Below, piece after piece: positions 23,514-34,240 of a DNA stretch of 64,000 bases. The stretch is taken from contig CM071568.1 of the NCBI GenBank assembly GCA_036426205.1, positions 38,224,417-38,288,416 of the forward strand, written 5' to 3'. The stretch is from Ascaphus truei. Lineage: Eukaryota > Chordata > Amphibia > Anura > Ascaphidae. Numbering within the stretch: the stretch's first letter is position 1; each line of letters starts with the position of its first letter. A model generated the notes under the pieces. That model was not told where the DNA came from. It made no database searches and was given only the letters and a program-made list of their open reading frames with translations. A program made the position numbers and the translations under genes.

Positions 23514-24002
23514 GGGGCCTATGCAGAGAGCAGCGCTATTTCAAAACTCGCCATTTTTTGGAGAAATTCGGGCAGAAAACAGCAGAAAATGGCGAGTTAC
23601 GAAAAACGCGCCAATTTTTTTTTTCTATTTCTAAAACTCGCCTCGCGGCTGGCGAGAACCTCCATCTCGCCAGTTTTAAAAATATCCTAATGCAGAGAGG
23701 CGCGAACGGCATCTAGCGGCTGTTCGCAGCAATAAAATGGCGCGATTGTCTCCTTTTTGCCTCGCCAGGAAAAGTTGGCAAGAAGCTGCCGCTCGCGGCC
23801 ATAGGAAAGGAAAAAAAAGGCGCGATTTTTTTTTAACACATTTCTGCAGCGCGCATCTCGCCAATTTAAACTCGCCACACGCATTCATGTTAAACATAGC
23901 AGAATTCGCACATTTCTGCATATGGAGAATAAAACTCTCCAAAAAAGCTACTTTTTATTAAACTCGCCAATTTTAAAATTCGCTGCTCTCTGCATAGGCC
24001 CC
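23514..24002. mobile_element. Foldback MITE, family D copy 1 (Harbinger-like)
   Basis: 489 bp with ends GGGGCCTATGCAGAGAGCAG and its complement, flanked by ATA on both sides (23511-23513, 24003-24005), a 3 bp target duplication. Rich in GGCGAG/CTCGCC. The other copy, in the opposite orientation, is at 52435-52924. Short frames inside have no recognisable domain. Confidence 0.8.
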
Positions 24003-24230
24003 ATAATATGGTAAAAAATAATTGACGGGCATGCTATACCAGTATACAGGACATCACATAACATAAACCTGTAAGCATGAAGCTATACATATAATACATA
24101 GCAATAAGAGAACATATAGGAAAAGCACTTCAGTGACCCAAACACATATGTCATAAAGATGGGTAAAGTAGGAAGATACTCAGCTCCTTATTGGTATAGC
24201 ACTGCAGTCTCTGGCAAGCAAAGTCCCCAT

Positions 24231-24376
24231 CCAAAAAATGACTTCCAGGGATAAAGAACAAAAATGTATTGTCCCAATAGAGTGCTAGCAGGCAGGGTCA
24301 GCAGCAGCAGCAGCATAAAAAAGTCCCACCTGGGACAATACATTTTTGTTCTTTATCCCTGGAAGTCATTTTTTGG
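24231..24376. repeat. Inverted repeat, 45 bp arms
   Basis: CCAAAAAATGACTTCCAGGG (24231) is complemented by CCCTGGAAGTCATTTTTTGG (ending 24376). A CAGCAGCAGCAG run lies in the loop. Confidence 0.85.
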
Positions 24377-24377
24377 C

Positions 24378-24434
24378 TTAACCCCTTAATTACCTTTGCG
24401 GTTCTTATCCGATAAGGTGATTAAGGGGTTAATT
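24378..24434. repeat. Short hairpin of the TTAACCCCTT family
   Basis: TTAACCCCTTAATTACCTTTGCGG pairs, with a small mismatch, with CCGATAAGGTGATTAAGGGG plus TTAA. Other copies are near 20590, 20740, 25370, 25912 and 26275. Confidence 0.7.
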
Positions 24435-24459
24435 GATATCTGAATGTAATTTCAATGAA

Positions 24460-25690
24460 TTGGCTATGTATTTTGTTGGCAACGGAGGACACAGATTATG
24501 CTACGAGGGGGCATCTTATTGATGAGGTGAATATCACTTTAGTTATTTTATTATGTTTGTTAATGTGTTTAATAATGGGCAAATAATCTATTATCCCTAT
24601 CTGGATAAAAGTTATTTTGCACATTATTGTACTGTATGTGTTGTGGGGGGGGGGGGGGGGGGATTGATGTATTTAATGTATAGGTCAGGTTTATTTTTTT
24701 TACATACAGGGTTGGTTCCTTTTTGTCTGCGAGAGACCTCTGGAGACCACCTGCGGTATCCTCGGGCTTCTCACGGGTACCAGGCTGCCGGGTCCACGGG
24801 GACACCTGCGGGGAAGAACCAGTGGCCCCACATCTGTGGGGGCACCGCGGACACGTAGGGACCACCCATGGGTCCCCAGACCCCCGTGGGAACAACCAGA
24901 GGCCCCTCAGACACCTGTGGGTCTGACCCAGGGCCCCCAGACATCCGCAGGCCAACCATGGAGACCCCATTGTGGCCCGCGGAGACCACCTGGTGGACCA
25001 TGGCACCTGGCGGGAACCACCAACAGGCCTCCAGACCCTGTGTGAAACATGATGCTGGGCACCTGTAGGTCTGTGTGGTGACCCGTCAGGTCCACCGGGG
25101 ACTCACGTGGGCCTGGGGTATTAACCCTGTATGTAAAATAATAAATCATGTATTTATGGGGGGTCACAGGGGGTGGGTTATGTATTTAATAAATAGAATG
25201 ATGTTTATTGTGGGGCAGTGTATTGTTTTTATTGTGGGTACTGGGGGTGGGGGAGGGGGTTTTGGCCCCAAGGGTATGTGGGTAGGCCTCCCAGCTGGGT
25301 ATTGGGTGAGGGTAGTTAGGCCTCACGGGGTGGAGGGGGGGGTAGTGGGGGAGGGTATGTAGGCCTCTATTATGACTGTAGCGGTTAATAACCACTATGG
25401 TGATTAAGGGTTAGGGGACATTACATTGGCTGTTTTTATTCTTGTTTATGTTTTGCAGCATCGGAGGGGGCATGAACGGTGTTGAAAATGAGGATGGCCT
25501 TCATCGTGGCAGCCGAACAAGGGTGAGTGCAATATGTATTTAATGTATTTATTGTTCTTAATGTATTTAAAATGGGCACATTCACTATTATCCATTTGTT
25601 TATAATAGTAATTTTGCCCATTACTGTATTGTATGTTTTAGGGGTGGTGTATTTATTGTAAAGTATTTGTGTTGTTGTATTTTTTTGGGG
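24460..25690. repeat. Diverged tandem pair with GC-rich minisatellite between
   Basis: 24460-24700 and 25430-25690 share an order of blocks: AATGGGCAAATAATCTATTA (24576) versus AATGGGCACATTCACTATTA (25571), then TACTGTATGTGTTGTG versus TACTGTATTGTATG. Between them, 24727-25115 is a degenerate GC-rich tandem array (units with GACACCTG.GGG and CCAGACCC). A G-run of about 19 occurs at 24643-24661. The long frames here reflect base composition, not a gene. Confidence 0.55.
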
Positions 25691-25904
25691 GCACAGAATT
25701 GGTACTGCAGGCCTGCGGGGAACACCCGAGGGAGGCCTGCGGGGAACACCCGAGGGCCCCCGCCGGCCTCTAGTATCATTGATGTGCATACCAAAAATGT
25801 GATATATGTAATGGGGGTATAGGGGTTGTTGGGGCACAGGGGGTGTATGTTGTTTATTGCAATGTTTATTGGGGGCAATTGTCCCCAATAAACATGCTAT
25901 TATG

Positions 25905-26300
25905 CCTTAACCCCTTCATTGCCTTAGCGGCTATCCGCTATGGTAATGAAGCAGCATTAATGTGTTTTAATAATATTGTGCGGGAGCAGGGGGTCCCCTG
26001 AGCTGAACCGCATTGATTTGTGGCTCAGGGACCCCCTGCTTCCCGAGTTACAGGCCCCAGTATGGGGCATCGGTGCCAGTGTCGCCGCAATCTTTATAGC
26101 GTCCAAGACACGACGTGGGCTCTATAAAGATGGCGGCGACACTGGCACCCGATGCCCCATACCGTGGCCTGCAACTCGGGAAGGGGGTCCCTGAGCCACA
26201 AATCAATGCGGTTCAACTCAGGGGACCCCCTGCTTCCGCACACTATTATTAAAAATACATTAATGATGCTTAATTACCTTAGCGGATAGCCGCTAAGGTA
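25905..26300. mobile_element. Foldback MITE, family A copy 4, bounded by short hairpins
   Basis: The arms are complementary from GTAATGAAGCAGCATTAATG (25943) inward, through GGGGGTCCCCTGAGCTGAAC and ATTGATTTGTGGCTCAGGGA, to the matching right arm ending at TTAAGCATCATTAATGTATT (complement, 26252-26275). Each outer end carries a TTAGCGG...CCGCTA hairpin (25924, 26278). Confidence 0.75.
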
Positions 26301-26326
26301 AGGAATGATTGTTTATTTATATGTGT

Positions 26327-26602
26327 GTTTTACTCATTGTGTAGATGTGCAGGGGGTCTCCGGAGCTGAACCGCTTTGGTTTTAGGTCCGGGGACCCCCT
26401 CCTTCCCGATATACAGGCCTCTTTAGGGGGTGCGGGTATCCCTCTGCTTTGTTTACATTCCGCAGTCACGTGATCGGGACATTTAAATGCAGAGGGATAC
26501 CGGCACCTCATAAAGGTGCCTGTATCTCGGGAAGCAGGGGGTCTCCGGACCTGAAACCAATGCGGTTCAGCTCCGGAGACCCCCTGCACATCTACACTAT
26601 GA
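26327..26602. mobile_element. Foldback MITE, family A copy 5
   Basis: AGATGTGCAGGGGGTCTCCG (26343) pairs with CGGAGACCCCCTGCACATCT (26572-26591). The central pair is ATCCCTCTGC...GCAGAGGGAT, with TCACGTGA in the loop. Confidence 0.8.
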
Positions 26603-26819
26603 GTAAAAATTGTTTTGATATCTTTTTATTTTGCCAATGTTTGCGCAGAGAGAGTGGCGGATCTCTCTCTGCTGCAAACACATATCGGCAGAAACGGGGT
26701 ATCGCCAAGTTATCGGGAGCCAGGCTTTTTTTATCACCGGCTCATCGGCATTTTGCTTTCGCAGTGATTCGCCAGGGATTCGCCAGGGATTCGGCCCTGA
26801 TATGCAGGTGATATGATAT
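26603..26819. other. Possible Harbinger-like MITE fragment
   Basis: Contains GCAGAGAGAGTGGCGGATCT / TCTCTCTCTGCTGC and CATCGGCATTTTGC, similar in style to 20170-20330. No ends are visible. Confidence 0.3.
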
Positions 26820-27400
26820 GCAGTGGGGGCGATGTGCGGGGGGGGGTGATTGGAGGGTTGTCAATGGGGTGATGTGAGGTGCAGGGGGTTATGTGATGTT
26901 GCAGGGGGTGATGTCAGGGGTGATGGAGTGCAGGGGGGGTCATTGGAGGTGTAGGGAGGTGATTGGAGGTGCAGGTGGGGGTGATTTGGAGTGTAGGGGG
27001 GGGGGGGGGGGGTGATTGGAGGTGTAGGGGGGGGGGTTATTGAGGTAGGGGGGTGATTGGAGGTGCAGGGGGGTAATTGGAGGTGCAGCGGGGGTGATTG
27101 GAGGTCAAGGGGGAGAATGATATGAGTGCAGGGGGAGAGTGATTGTGAGGTTAGGGGGAAGTGATGTTAGGTGCAGGGGGGGAGGGTGATGTGAGGTGCA
27201 GGGGGGAGAATGATGTGAGGTGCAGGGGGGAGAATGAGGTGAGGTGCACAAGGGGAGAATGATGGGAGGTGCAGGGGGGGAGATGTGAGGTGTAGGGGGG
27301 TGGGATATGTGTGTTGTGCAGGGACATGTGTATGTGTGTTTGATGTGGAGGGGGGGTATTCTGTGTGTGGGTGAGGGGGAGAGATGGGGGTATGAGAGAT
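26820..27400. repeat. G-rich minisatellite
   Basis: Degenerate units of about 18-25 bp built on GTGATTGGAGGTGCAGGGGG, with G-runs up to about 15 (near 26998-27012). Confidence 0.85.
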
Positions 27401-27567
27401 GGGGACTATAGCAAAGGTTGATAGTGAGGGGTTCTAAGGGAGATATGAGGATGATGATGAGGGTGCTGGGGGAGATATAGATGATATATGAGAGGTGCTG
27501 GAGGGAGATGAGATGATGATGATGATGATGGTGATGTGATGGTGATGTGATGGTGATGATGATGATT

Positions 27568-27614
<47 letters not shown>

Positions 27615-29354
27615 AGATGATGATTTGATGATTATTTACCCGTGCGGCCCAAATTTTTTTTCCTTGGAGCAGTTCGGCCCTTCTCGCTTTATGAGTTGTG
27701 CAGGCCTGCTCTACAGTATCTATCACATACTGTATAGTACTGCATGTGCTGTGCCAAACAAGCATGAAATACAAGCATTTTAGAAAAGTATATAAAAGTA
27801 AAAATTTTTTGTTAAAATATAGTGATTTTCAACTTCCAACAGATCATATTCATCATATTATGGCTGCCGATTTGATGTTGGAAGACAAAAAACAGCGAAC
27901 AACTCGTAGGTATTAATGTGATTATATTGGCTCACAAGGTAGGTAAGTTCACACTACACTTCGTAGAAAATATCATGTCACACAAAATGAGTCAAAAAAA
28001 TTAAAATAAGAAATAACTATTCCAAAATAAGGAGAGGGAGGTGAAAAGGGAGAAAGCAATGGGAAGAGGACAGGAGGTTGTGAGGAACAGTGCTAAGTGG
28101 TGCTGGTACGGTCTTGTACACTGTACTGTTAAAACAATGTGCCCTGTACTGTGTACCGGTATTAATTATTTGGGGATTTTAAATGAATAAAACTAAAAAA
28201 ACTAACTGCCTCTTTCTGTCACCCTGCTATCTCCATGCCACTCTCATGTCTCCCAGCCTCTCCGCGCTCACCCACATCAGAGTCAGTGATGTACAGTAGA
28301 GGATGCCCTAATAGATACTCCCATATATCCATTAACTGCTTGGGAGAACATGCGGTGAGGCAGGGAGATGGAGAGTGGTAGGAAATGGGAGAGAGAGGTA
28401 GCAGATGAGAGAGTGAGGCAGGGAGATGGAGAGAGAGGCAGGGAGATGGAGAGAGAGGTAGGGAGCCGATAGAGAGATGCTAGTTTTGGTAAAGAGGGGC
28501 TGGCCCAGGACAACTTAGACCAACCACCAGGTGTGTGTGAGAATATTCTTTGTTTTAGGGGTGTGGGTATGTATAATGTGGGGGAGATTATGTTGTGGTT
28601 ATTATAGGGCGGTATTCTTATATTGTCAGGTGTATGTGTGTATTGGTGGGGGTATAATTGTGTGTATATTGTGGGGGGATTATTATGGGGCATTATGGGG
28701 AGGGATTGGAGGGTATGGGGGGATTGTGTGAAATTGTCTCGTCATCAGGGAGAGGGGGGAATGAATGTGGAGAAGGGGAGGACAGGAAGGATAAAGGAGC
28801 CGGATTGAGTAGAGGGGGTCTTGAGTGATATTGAAGGGAGGGAGAGTGTGAGGAGAGAGGGTTGGAAGAGAGGGAGTGGAAGAGAAAAGTGGGAGAGGAG
28901 GAGGGGGGAGAGTGAGTGGGTCACAGGAGACTAGGCATTTACACCTTTTATACTGGAATCAATACATGAGCAAAACGAGTTGATAAAATAAATTGTCATG
29001 TATTTCACTTAAACAGGCAAACACACTATGAGACACAAATACATGAGAAAGACACACTTACTTGGATCTGGGGGCAAAGAACTAGCCTTCCTGGTTGAAC
29101 ACAAAAAACAAAGTTTTTTAGTTGATCGGACTTTGGTCCCAAATGTCCTGGAATTCAAATCGCCTGAAGTTCCTGATGCACAAGCTCTCTTTCTTCTGGA
29201 TGTGCTGAAATTCCTTGATGGGTGGGAGTTAGTTCCCAAATGTTCTGGAACTGTTTTCAGCTTGAAATTCTAGCCGCTAACCGCTACGTTCAATTCTCAG
29301 AACTTGTCCCCGAAAAGTGGGATATTTTGTTGAATGTTCAAAGCAGTGTTTGTG
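27341..29354. repeat. Tandem duplication, unit I (2.0 kb)
   Basis: Matches 29355-36655 in order once the 5.25 kb LTR element there is set aside. Starts near GTGGAGGGGGGTATTCTG and ends at GTTCAAAGCAG. Shared blocks include TTCCTTGGAGCAGTTCGGCC, ATGGCTGCCGATTTGATGTT and GAACTTGTCCCCGAAAAGTG. Differences are often single-base indels. Confidence 0.85.
27515..27626. repeat. (GAT)n microsatellite
   Basis: A run of GATGAT units, which gives spurious poly-His or poly-Met frames. Confidence 0.95.
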
Positions 29355-29808
29355 TGGAGGGGGGTATCCTGTTTGTGGTGAGGGGGAGAGATGGGGGTAT
29401 GAGAGATGGGGATAAGCAAGGTTATAGTGAGGGGTTCTAAGGGAGATTTGAAGTGATGATGAGAGGTGTCTGGGGAGATATATGAGATGATGATGATTGA
29501 TGAGGTTGTGCTGGATGGGGAGATGTGCTATGATTGATTTTTGATACTGTATATGCTTATATGTATGTATCTAAATGATATGATTATTATTGCTCATTTA
29601 ATGCCGTGCCTCTTCTGCTTCTTTTCTTTTAATCTGACTTTGTCTGCTGGTTTTCCCGTCGCCCAACCATTTTTTTCCTTGGAGCAGTTCGGCCCTTCTC
29701 GCTTTATGAGTTGTGCAGCGCCTGCTCTACAGTATCTATCACATACTGTATAGTACTGCATGTGCTGTGCCAAACAAGCATGAAATACAAGCATTTTAGA
29801 AAAGTATA

Positions 29809-30607
29809 TGTAACGGTGTTTCTGAACCGGCCTGACCCACCCAATCTCACATTGGCCCCTGTGGTCTAAACCGGCCCCATTACAGTGTGGTAGTGCTGGT
29901 GGTGCACCTGTTGGCAACAGGACTCCTGAGTCTCTCGCATGATGGTGTGTGGGAGGGACCCTCAGACAGGCAGCTGAGGTAGTGTGCTGAGTCTCACCTA
30001 GTTTTCGTGACCCTCCACCTCATCAGGGTCCCTGCGTCCGGCAGGGAGATCCTGTTGAGGAACCCTTCCGTGGTGCCCGCCTTCTACCTTCACTCCACAC
30101 ATATACACGAGAGGGTTTCTGAATGACCACATCTTATTGATGTGTGGGCTAGCTGCCCTCGCATTGAGATCTAGCCTCTCATGATTATTCACTCTGCTTC
30201 CCTTCAAAAGGTGATTCTCTCCTTAATAGGGATTCCCTATCCCCGCAGGGATCACTGCCCCTGTGCCAGGTCCCTGGACACAGTCCTCCTCTGGAGTTAC
30301 ATAACATAACTAACACTCTGGCAGAACTTGAACTCCTCTCGACTACTCCCTAGCACTCCTGCAGACTTGGAACTCCTCTTCCTCAACTAACTTTAGAAAA
30401 CAGTGCTGTGCCTTATGTAACTTCTGAGGCACACACCTCGACATCACTAACCATGAGTCAGAGCATTGACCAAGTCCCATCCATACACAGGGCACCACCA
30501 CCAGGGTGTGAGGCAAACCTCATAATTACTGCTGGCATGCCACAACTTACCATGGCCTTACTGTCAGCAGGAGAGTATGCCTGTAGCCATTTTACATGTC
30601 CGCTACA
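29809..30607 (-). repeat. LTR, 3' copy on the minus strand
   Basis: TGTAACGGTGTTTCTGAACC...GTCCGCTACA on the plus strand. It aligns with 34241-35056 throughout, with many small deletions. Confidence 0.88.
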
Positions 30608-30620
30608 TTCTCCCCCTGTT
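30608..30620 (-). promoter_or_regulatory. Polypurine tract
   Basis: On the minus strand, CAGGGGGAGAA runs directly into TGTAGCGGAC of the 3' LTR. This is the expected plus-strand priming site and it fixes the orientation. Confidence 0.7.
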
Positions 30621-32338
30621 GAATCCATCGTCCTCGCTGGGACCTAAATTTGTAGCCTTCTCCAGGAAGCACTGTAACATATGACATATCATGTTAACGT
30701 TCACATACAAATTTTTTCATAATACCATAACAAAATGAACTACTTTACATTCCGCCAAGCCCGCCCCGACCAGCAGCCACAAACCCCGTAAATCAGTAGT
30801 ACCCCTAAAAAATAGTGATTCGGGTCAGGCTTCTTGACCTCTCTCCGTCTCTCCCGCCCATATTATGACCCGTGACGTGATAATGCCTAGGCAGTCCCCC
30901 TCAGGCCTATAGGTCCCCCTGTGCTTATAGATATTTCGCCAATGCCCCATACCCGCACTAAGTGCTCTATGCGCTCCTCACCTTCTTTCCTGCACGGAAC
31001 TCTCCTCTCCCCACTAGGTGCTTTTCTATGGCCTCCCTAGCCACCTATCCCGGTGTCCTCTATCTTCACATGAGAGGCTCAGGGACATACGGGGTACTCC
31101 ACCCGTGGGAAGATTTATACCGAGCCATTATGGTGCTCTCGGCCCTACAATTCTAGTCAGGTCAGCCTTAAACCTGCCCTCCCAGGCAACAACCCCCATG
31201 ATAGGGGCTCATCAGGACCACGGGGTCTGATAGTATGGCTAGGGACCCATAGGCTCTATTCCCTTCTCAATCTGCAGCCATCGCTCCTGCAGCTCTCTGT
31301 CCCTCTGTCTGTGGTAAACTCTCCCACAGCCCCACCAGTAGTCCACTACAATCCTCTCCCGGATGAGGAACCGAGTGCGGTCCATCCCAGGCGGAGTACC
31401 CTTCAAAATATGGGGCCCACCACCGGCTCTCCTTAATCTATCTGACCTCCCTACATCCTATCATCTTCTGTGAATATCCCCGATACCTTGCGGATCGTGG
31501 CAGGAACCATCTGGATGACCCCGGGGCCTGTCCCCGCTTGTACGGGTGCTGGTCTGGCCACTCTCAACTCTCCCCCTCTCCCCGAGAATCGCCCTCCGTA
31601 GAGCGCCACGCGCTCTGTCTTTCCCCACAGTCCGTCTTTCTTCCCCCCTTGGTGATAAGTCCACAGATTCCAAACTAGGCGGGAACCCGGGGGACCGTGT
31701 AATTGGGGCAGGGGTTTTAGCTAGGGGTTGGGTATTGGGCGGAGTGCAAGGGATTGGCCCCACAGGTTAGACCCTTTCCTCCTTTGGCTGTCCGTAGACT
31801 GGTCCAATGAGGATATCTCAACACCTCCTCAGTCCTTGGATCGCCCCTCCAACTCCTGGGCCTTGTAGGTGATGGGGACCTTCCCCCGATCGCCGAAGCG
31901 TCACTAGCACTCATCCTTGGGGTTCCGCTGGCGCAACTCGGAGTAAGTGGATTTCCTCCCCTTAAACCGAAACACCGTCATCGCTTTTGGACCCCCATTC
32001 GGGATCTCTTCCTCAATGACGACATCCGAAAGCTCCGCCGTCGTCCTCACGGAAGTGATCGTCTCTCCACGTGCGCCTGCGGCCTGGTATGGCCTCTCCT
32101 CTCCTACCAACAACGTCTGGGGGGGCCAGGTAAGTTGAAGGGACTCCTCTTACCCGTCCGCAGGGGTGCCGGCGTCTCTCTCCGTCTCCGCCCCACGTTC
32201 CAGGCGGAGGGCCTCCGTCTCTCGGCTCGCCGATTGCGGGGACGTCCGGTCTTCTGACCGCTGCTAGTACCACGGGGTGTCGTCCCTCCCTGTTTTCCAT
32301 TCTGGGCCTATCTGCTCCTCCGCAAGTTCCGCGAGATC
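30621..32338 (-). other. LTR-element interior without an intact frame
   Basis: Minus-strand frames of 65-149 codons (31461-31763, 31904-32113, 32013-32462) are Pro/Arg-rich and switch frame. None shows an RT, RNase H or integrase motif. Possibly the broken remainder of the gag-like region. Confidence 0.45.
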
Positions 32339-33700
32339 CTACGTTCGAGTATTCTCCTTCTCGTGCGGTCTGGACAGGTGACCGACTGCTGCGGTTGCGG
32401 CCGACCCAGCCGACTTGACCGGCTCCAGTCCCCTTTCTCCGGGACTCGCACGTCCTATCCACAGTGCGCCAGGGGACTCGGCAGTTCGCTTAGCCTGGTC
32501 CCCCTGGGGGTCAGCCGATTGTATTGGAATAAACGTTGGCATAGGCCATAAGTACAGTGTCCCGCAAATGGGGCAACGTGCCGCCGTGTTGACCGTGCCT
32601 CCGGGCAGCCCGCATTGTAGGCAGAGCCCGACCACCGTCTCGGTGTTAGCCATCCTTACTACCAGTAGCCCGCCGGGTACTGAGTAGGGCTGAGTAGAGA
32701 CCATAGTTCCCACAGCGGAGGGGCAGGCCATTCTTTTGGTAGGGACCACTTTCAGTGTGGGTCTCTCCAGGTCAGTGGTTCCTCGCAACTGACCGGTAGA
32801 AGCTTCTGGGCCAGCCACTTCCTGCCTCGGCTCCTCCTTTCGCTGACATAGCTGGAACCCGCCCCCAGGGGTTGCAATTATGGGCGGGTCCCACAAGGGA
32901 ATATCATGCCCCTTAATTAAGGCCGCGCCTCTCTCAGTCCTGGTGGGCGCGGTCTGTATTTTCGCGCCAGTTTCCTCCTCAGAGCTGGATTCTTTTCCCG
33001 CGGCTAGTTCCCGCCTTCTCCTTGCAGCAGCTTTGTGTGCAAAATATCCCTCTTTCTTGCAAATCGTTTCCGCGGCCGGAACTACTTTTTGTAGTGGCGC
33101 CGTCTGGATATCAGTCCCTGGGCCCAGTGGGTGCATTCCCACAGGCCATAATTGAAAGTCACTCCCCCTGGTAGAAATCAGGGGAGGGTCCCATAGACTA
33201 AGCGGTTGACTCAGCACAGGGGCCGAGTGAGTCACTGTCCATGAAGGCGCAGCCATAGCTTTCGCGCCATGCCCCCTATCAGGGCGGGGCTCTGCTGTTC
33301 GCGCCATTCCCGGCCAGCTCTTAGCAAGTCCTGTATCAGCCACATTTTCTGTGACTGGCCCATGCGGTTTCCCTAGCAAGCGGGAACCGCCATTGTGGTT
33401 GGCTTTTAAGCCCAAAAAGTCATTTTGTTTGCTCTCCTCGCGGGGTTCTCCCCCAATTTCCTCACACTCTTCAAGGGTGGCCCCTCGGTGTCCCAGACAG
33501 GATAAAAACGGGGCAGCCACGGCCTTCGCTCCGCTCCAGAGCAGACTGGTTAACGATAACTCGGCGACTGTTTGCTCTTCAGTGGGGTGCACGCCACGGG
33601 TGCCCTCCCCATCAGCCTCTGGTCGCCATTTTGGGTTCTCCGCACCACGCGGATCCTCCATTCTTTGGGTTGTCACACTCTCGTACCAATTATCGTACAT
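32339..33700 (-). CDS. Gag-like ORF of the LTR element, with zinc-ribbon-like motif
   Basis: 453 codons, start MYDNWYESVT about 540 bp inside the 5' LTR, the expected position for a first ORF. The protein is low-complexity and charged. A basic patch AARRRRELAAGK is followed by an acidic SSSEEETGAK. Two similar blocks read LSLWDPPLISTRGSDFQLWP and IPLWDPPIIATPGGGFQLCQ, an internal duplication of about 100 residues spacing. Near the C-terminus, CLQCG and CPICG (C-x2-C, 13 residues, C-x2-C) could bind zinc. No retroviral capsid or CCHC knuckle is recognised, so the gag label comes from position only. No envelope-like frame is seen. Confidence 0.5.
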   Translation of the reverse strand: MYDNWYESVTTQRMEDPRGAENPKWRPEADGEGTRGVHPTEEQTVAELSLTSLLWSGAKAVAAPFLSCLGHRGATLEECEEIGGEPREESKQNDFLGLKANHNGGSRLLGKPHGPVTENVADTGLAKSWPGMARTAEPRPDRGHGAKAMAAPSWTVTHSAPVLSQPLSLWDPPLISTRGSDFQLWPVGMHPLGPGTDIQTAPLQKVVPAAETICKKEGYFAHKAAARRRRELAAGKESSSEEETGAKIQTAPTRTERGAALIKGHDIPLWDPPIIATPGGGFQLCQRKEEPRQEVAGPEASTGQLRGTTDLERPTLKVVPTKRMACPSAVGTMVSTQPYSVPGGLLVVRMANTETVVGLCLQCGLPGGTVNTAARCPICGTLYLWPMPTFIPIQSADPQGDQAKRTAESPGALWIGRASPGERGLEPVKSAGSAATAAVGHLSRPHEKENTRT

Positions 33701-34219
33701 GGGGCTCCGCTCTGCGGGGCAGCCTCCACATCAGTACAATAAAGAGTTGCTCAGATGCACCACCGCATGTGTACCTGAACTAGGCTGGACTCATGTTGCA
33801 CTACCTCAGGCTAGGCTCACTCTCTCAGTGTCTGCTGTGACTCCTTCCTCCCAGTCTGTGCTCCCTACGGTGAGTGTCTGGAATGGGCTAGGTACTCTGG
33901 CTCTGCCATGCAGTACTTGGGGCGTCTACCTCTCTTGGTCAGCCTAGCGCAGACCCTCTCCAGGATTCCTGACCAAGTTAACAGGCTATCCCTTCTGGCA
34001 TCCTACCAACTAGCACTGCCTCAAGGTGACTCGGTCAGCTATAGCCCGGCTCCAAACCCCTCACTCCTTTCAGGCCCCTAGGTTGTCCCTGCGAACTGAC
34101 AATATCCCGTCAGCCCCTGACCACCCCTAGGTCCGTCCCTACGCAGCACAGAGTGGCAGCAGACTCTATCCCTGTTTCCCAGTGTGCCTAGCTAGAGCCT
34201 GTCCTGATGACAGATCTGA

Positions 34220-34240
34220 TCTCAGCAGCTTGCCTCCAAA
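34220..34240 (-). promoter_or_regulatory. Primer-binding-site region
   Basis: Directly after the 5' LTR on the minus strand: TTTGGAGGCAAGCTGCTGAG. The same place in the element at 46817 reads TTTGGAGACGCTGCTGAC. The conserved TTTGGAG..GCTGCTGA suggests a shared primer tRNA, which I do not identify. Confidence 0.5.

Noticed and set aside
23737..23961. Small frames inside the family D MITEs
   Set aside because: Both strands of a palindrome give similar frames and no domain is present.
24569..25068. Overlapping Pro/Gly-rich frames on both strands
   Set aside because: A GC-rich degenerate minisatellite lacks stops by composition; no domain and no splice context.
27406..27774. Poly-His/poly-Met frames
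   Set aside because: Produced by the (GAT)n microsatellite.
33351..33947. 198-codon plus-strand frame in the LTR element
   Set aside because: Antisense to the gag-like ORF and the element's orientation, with no domain.
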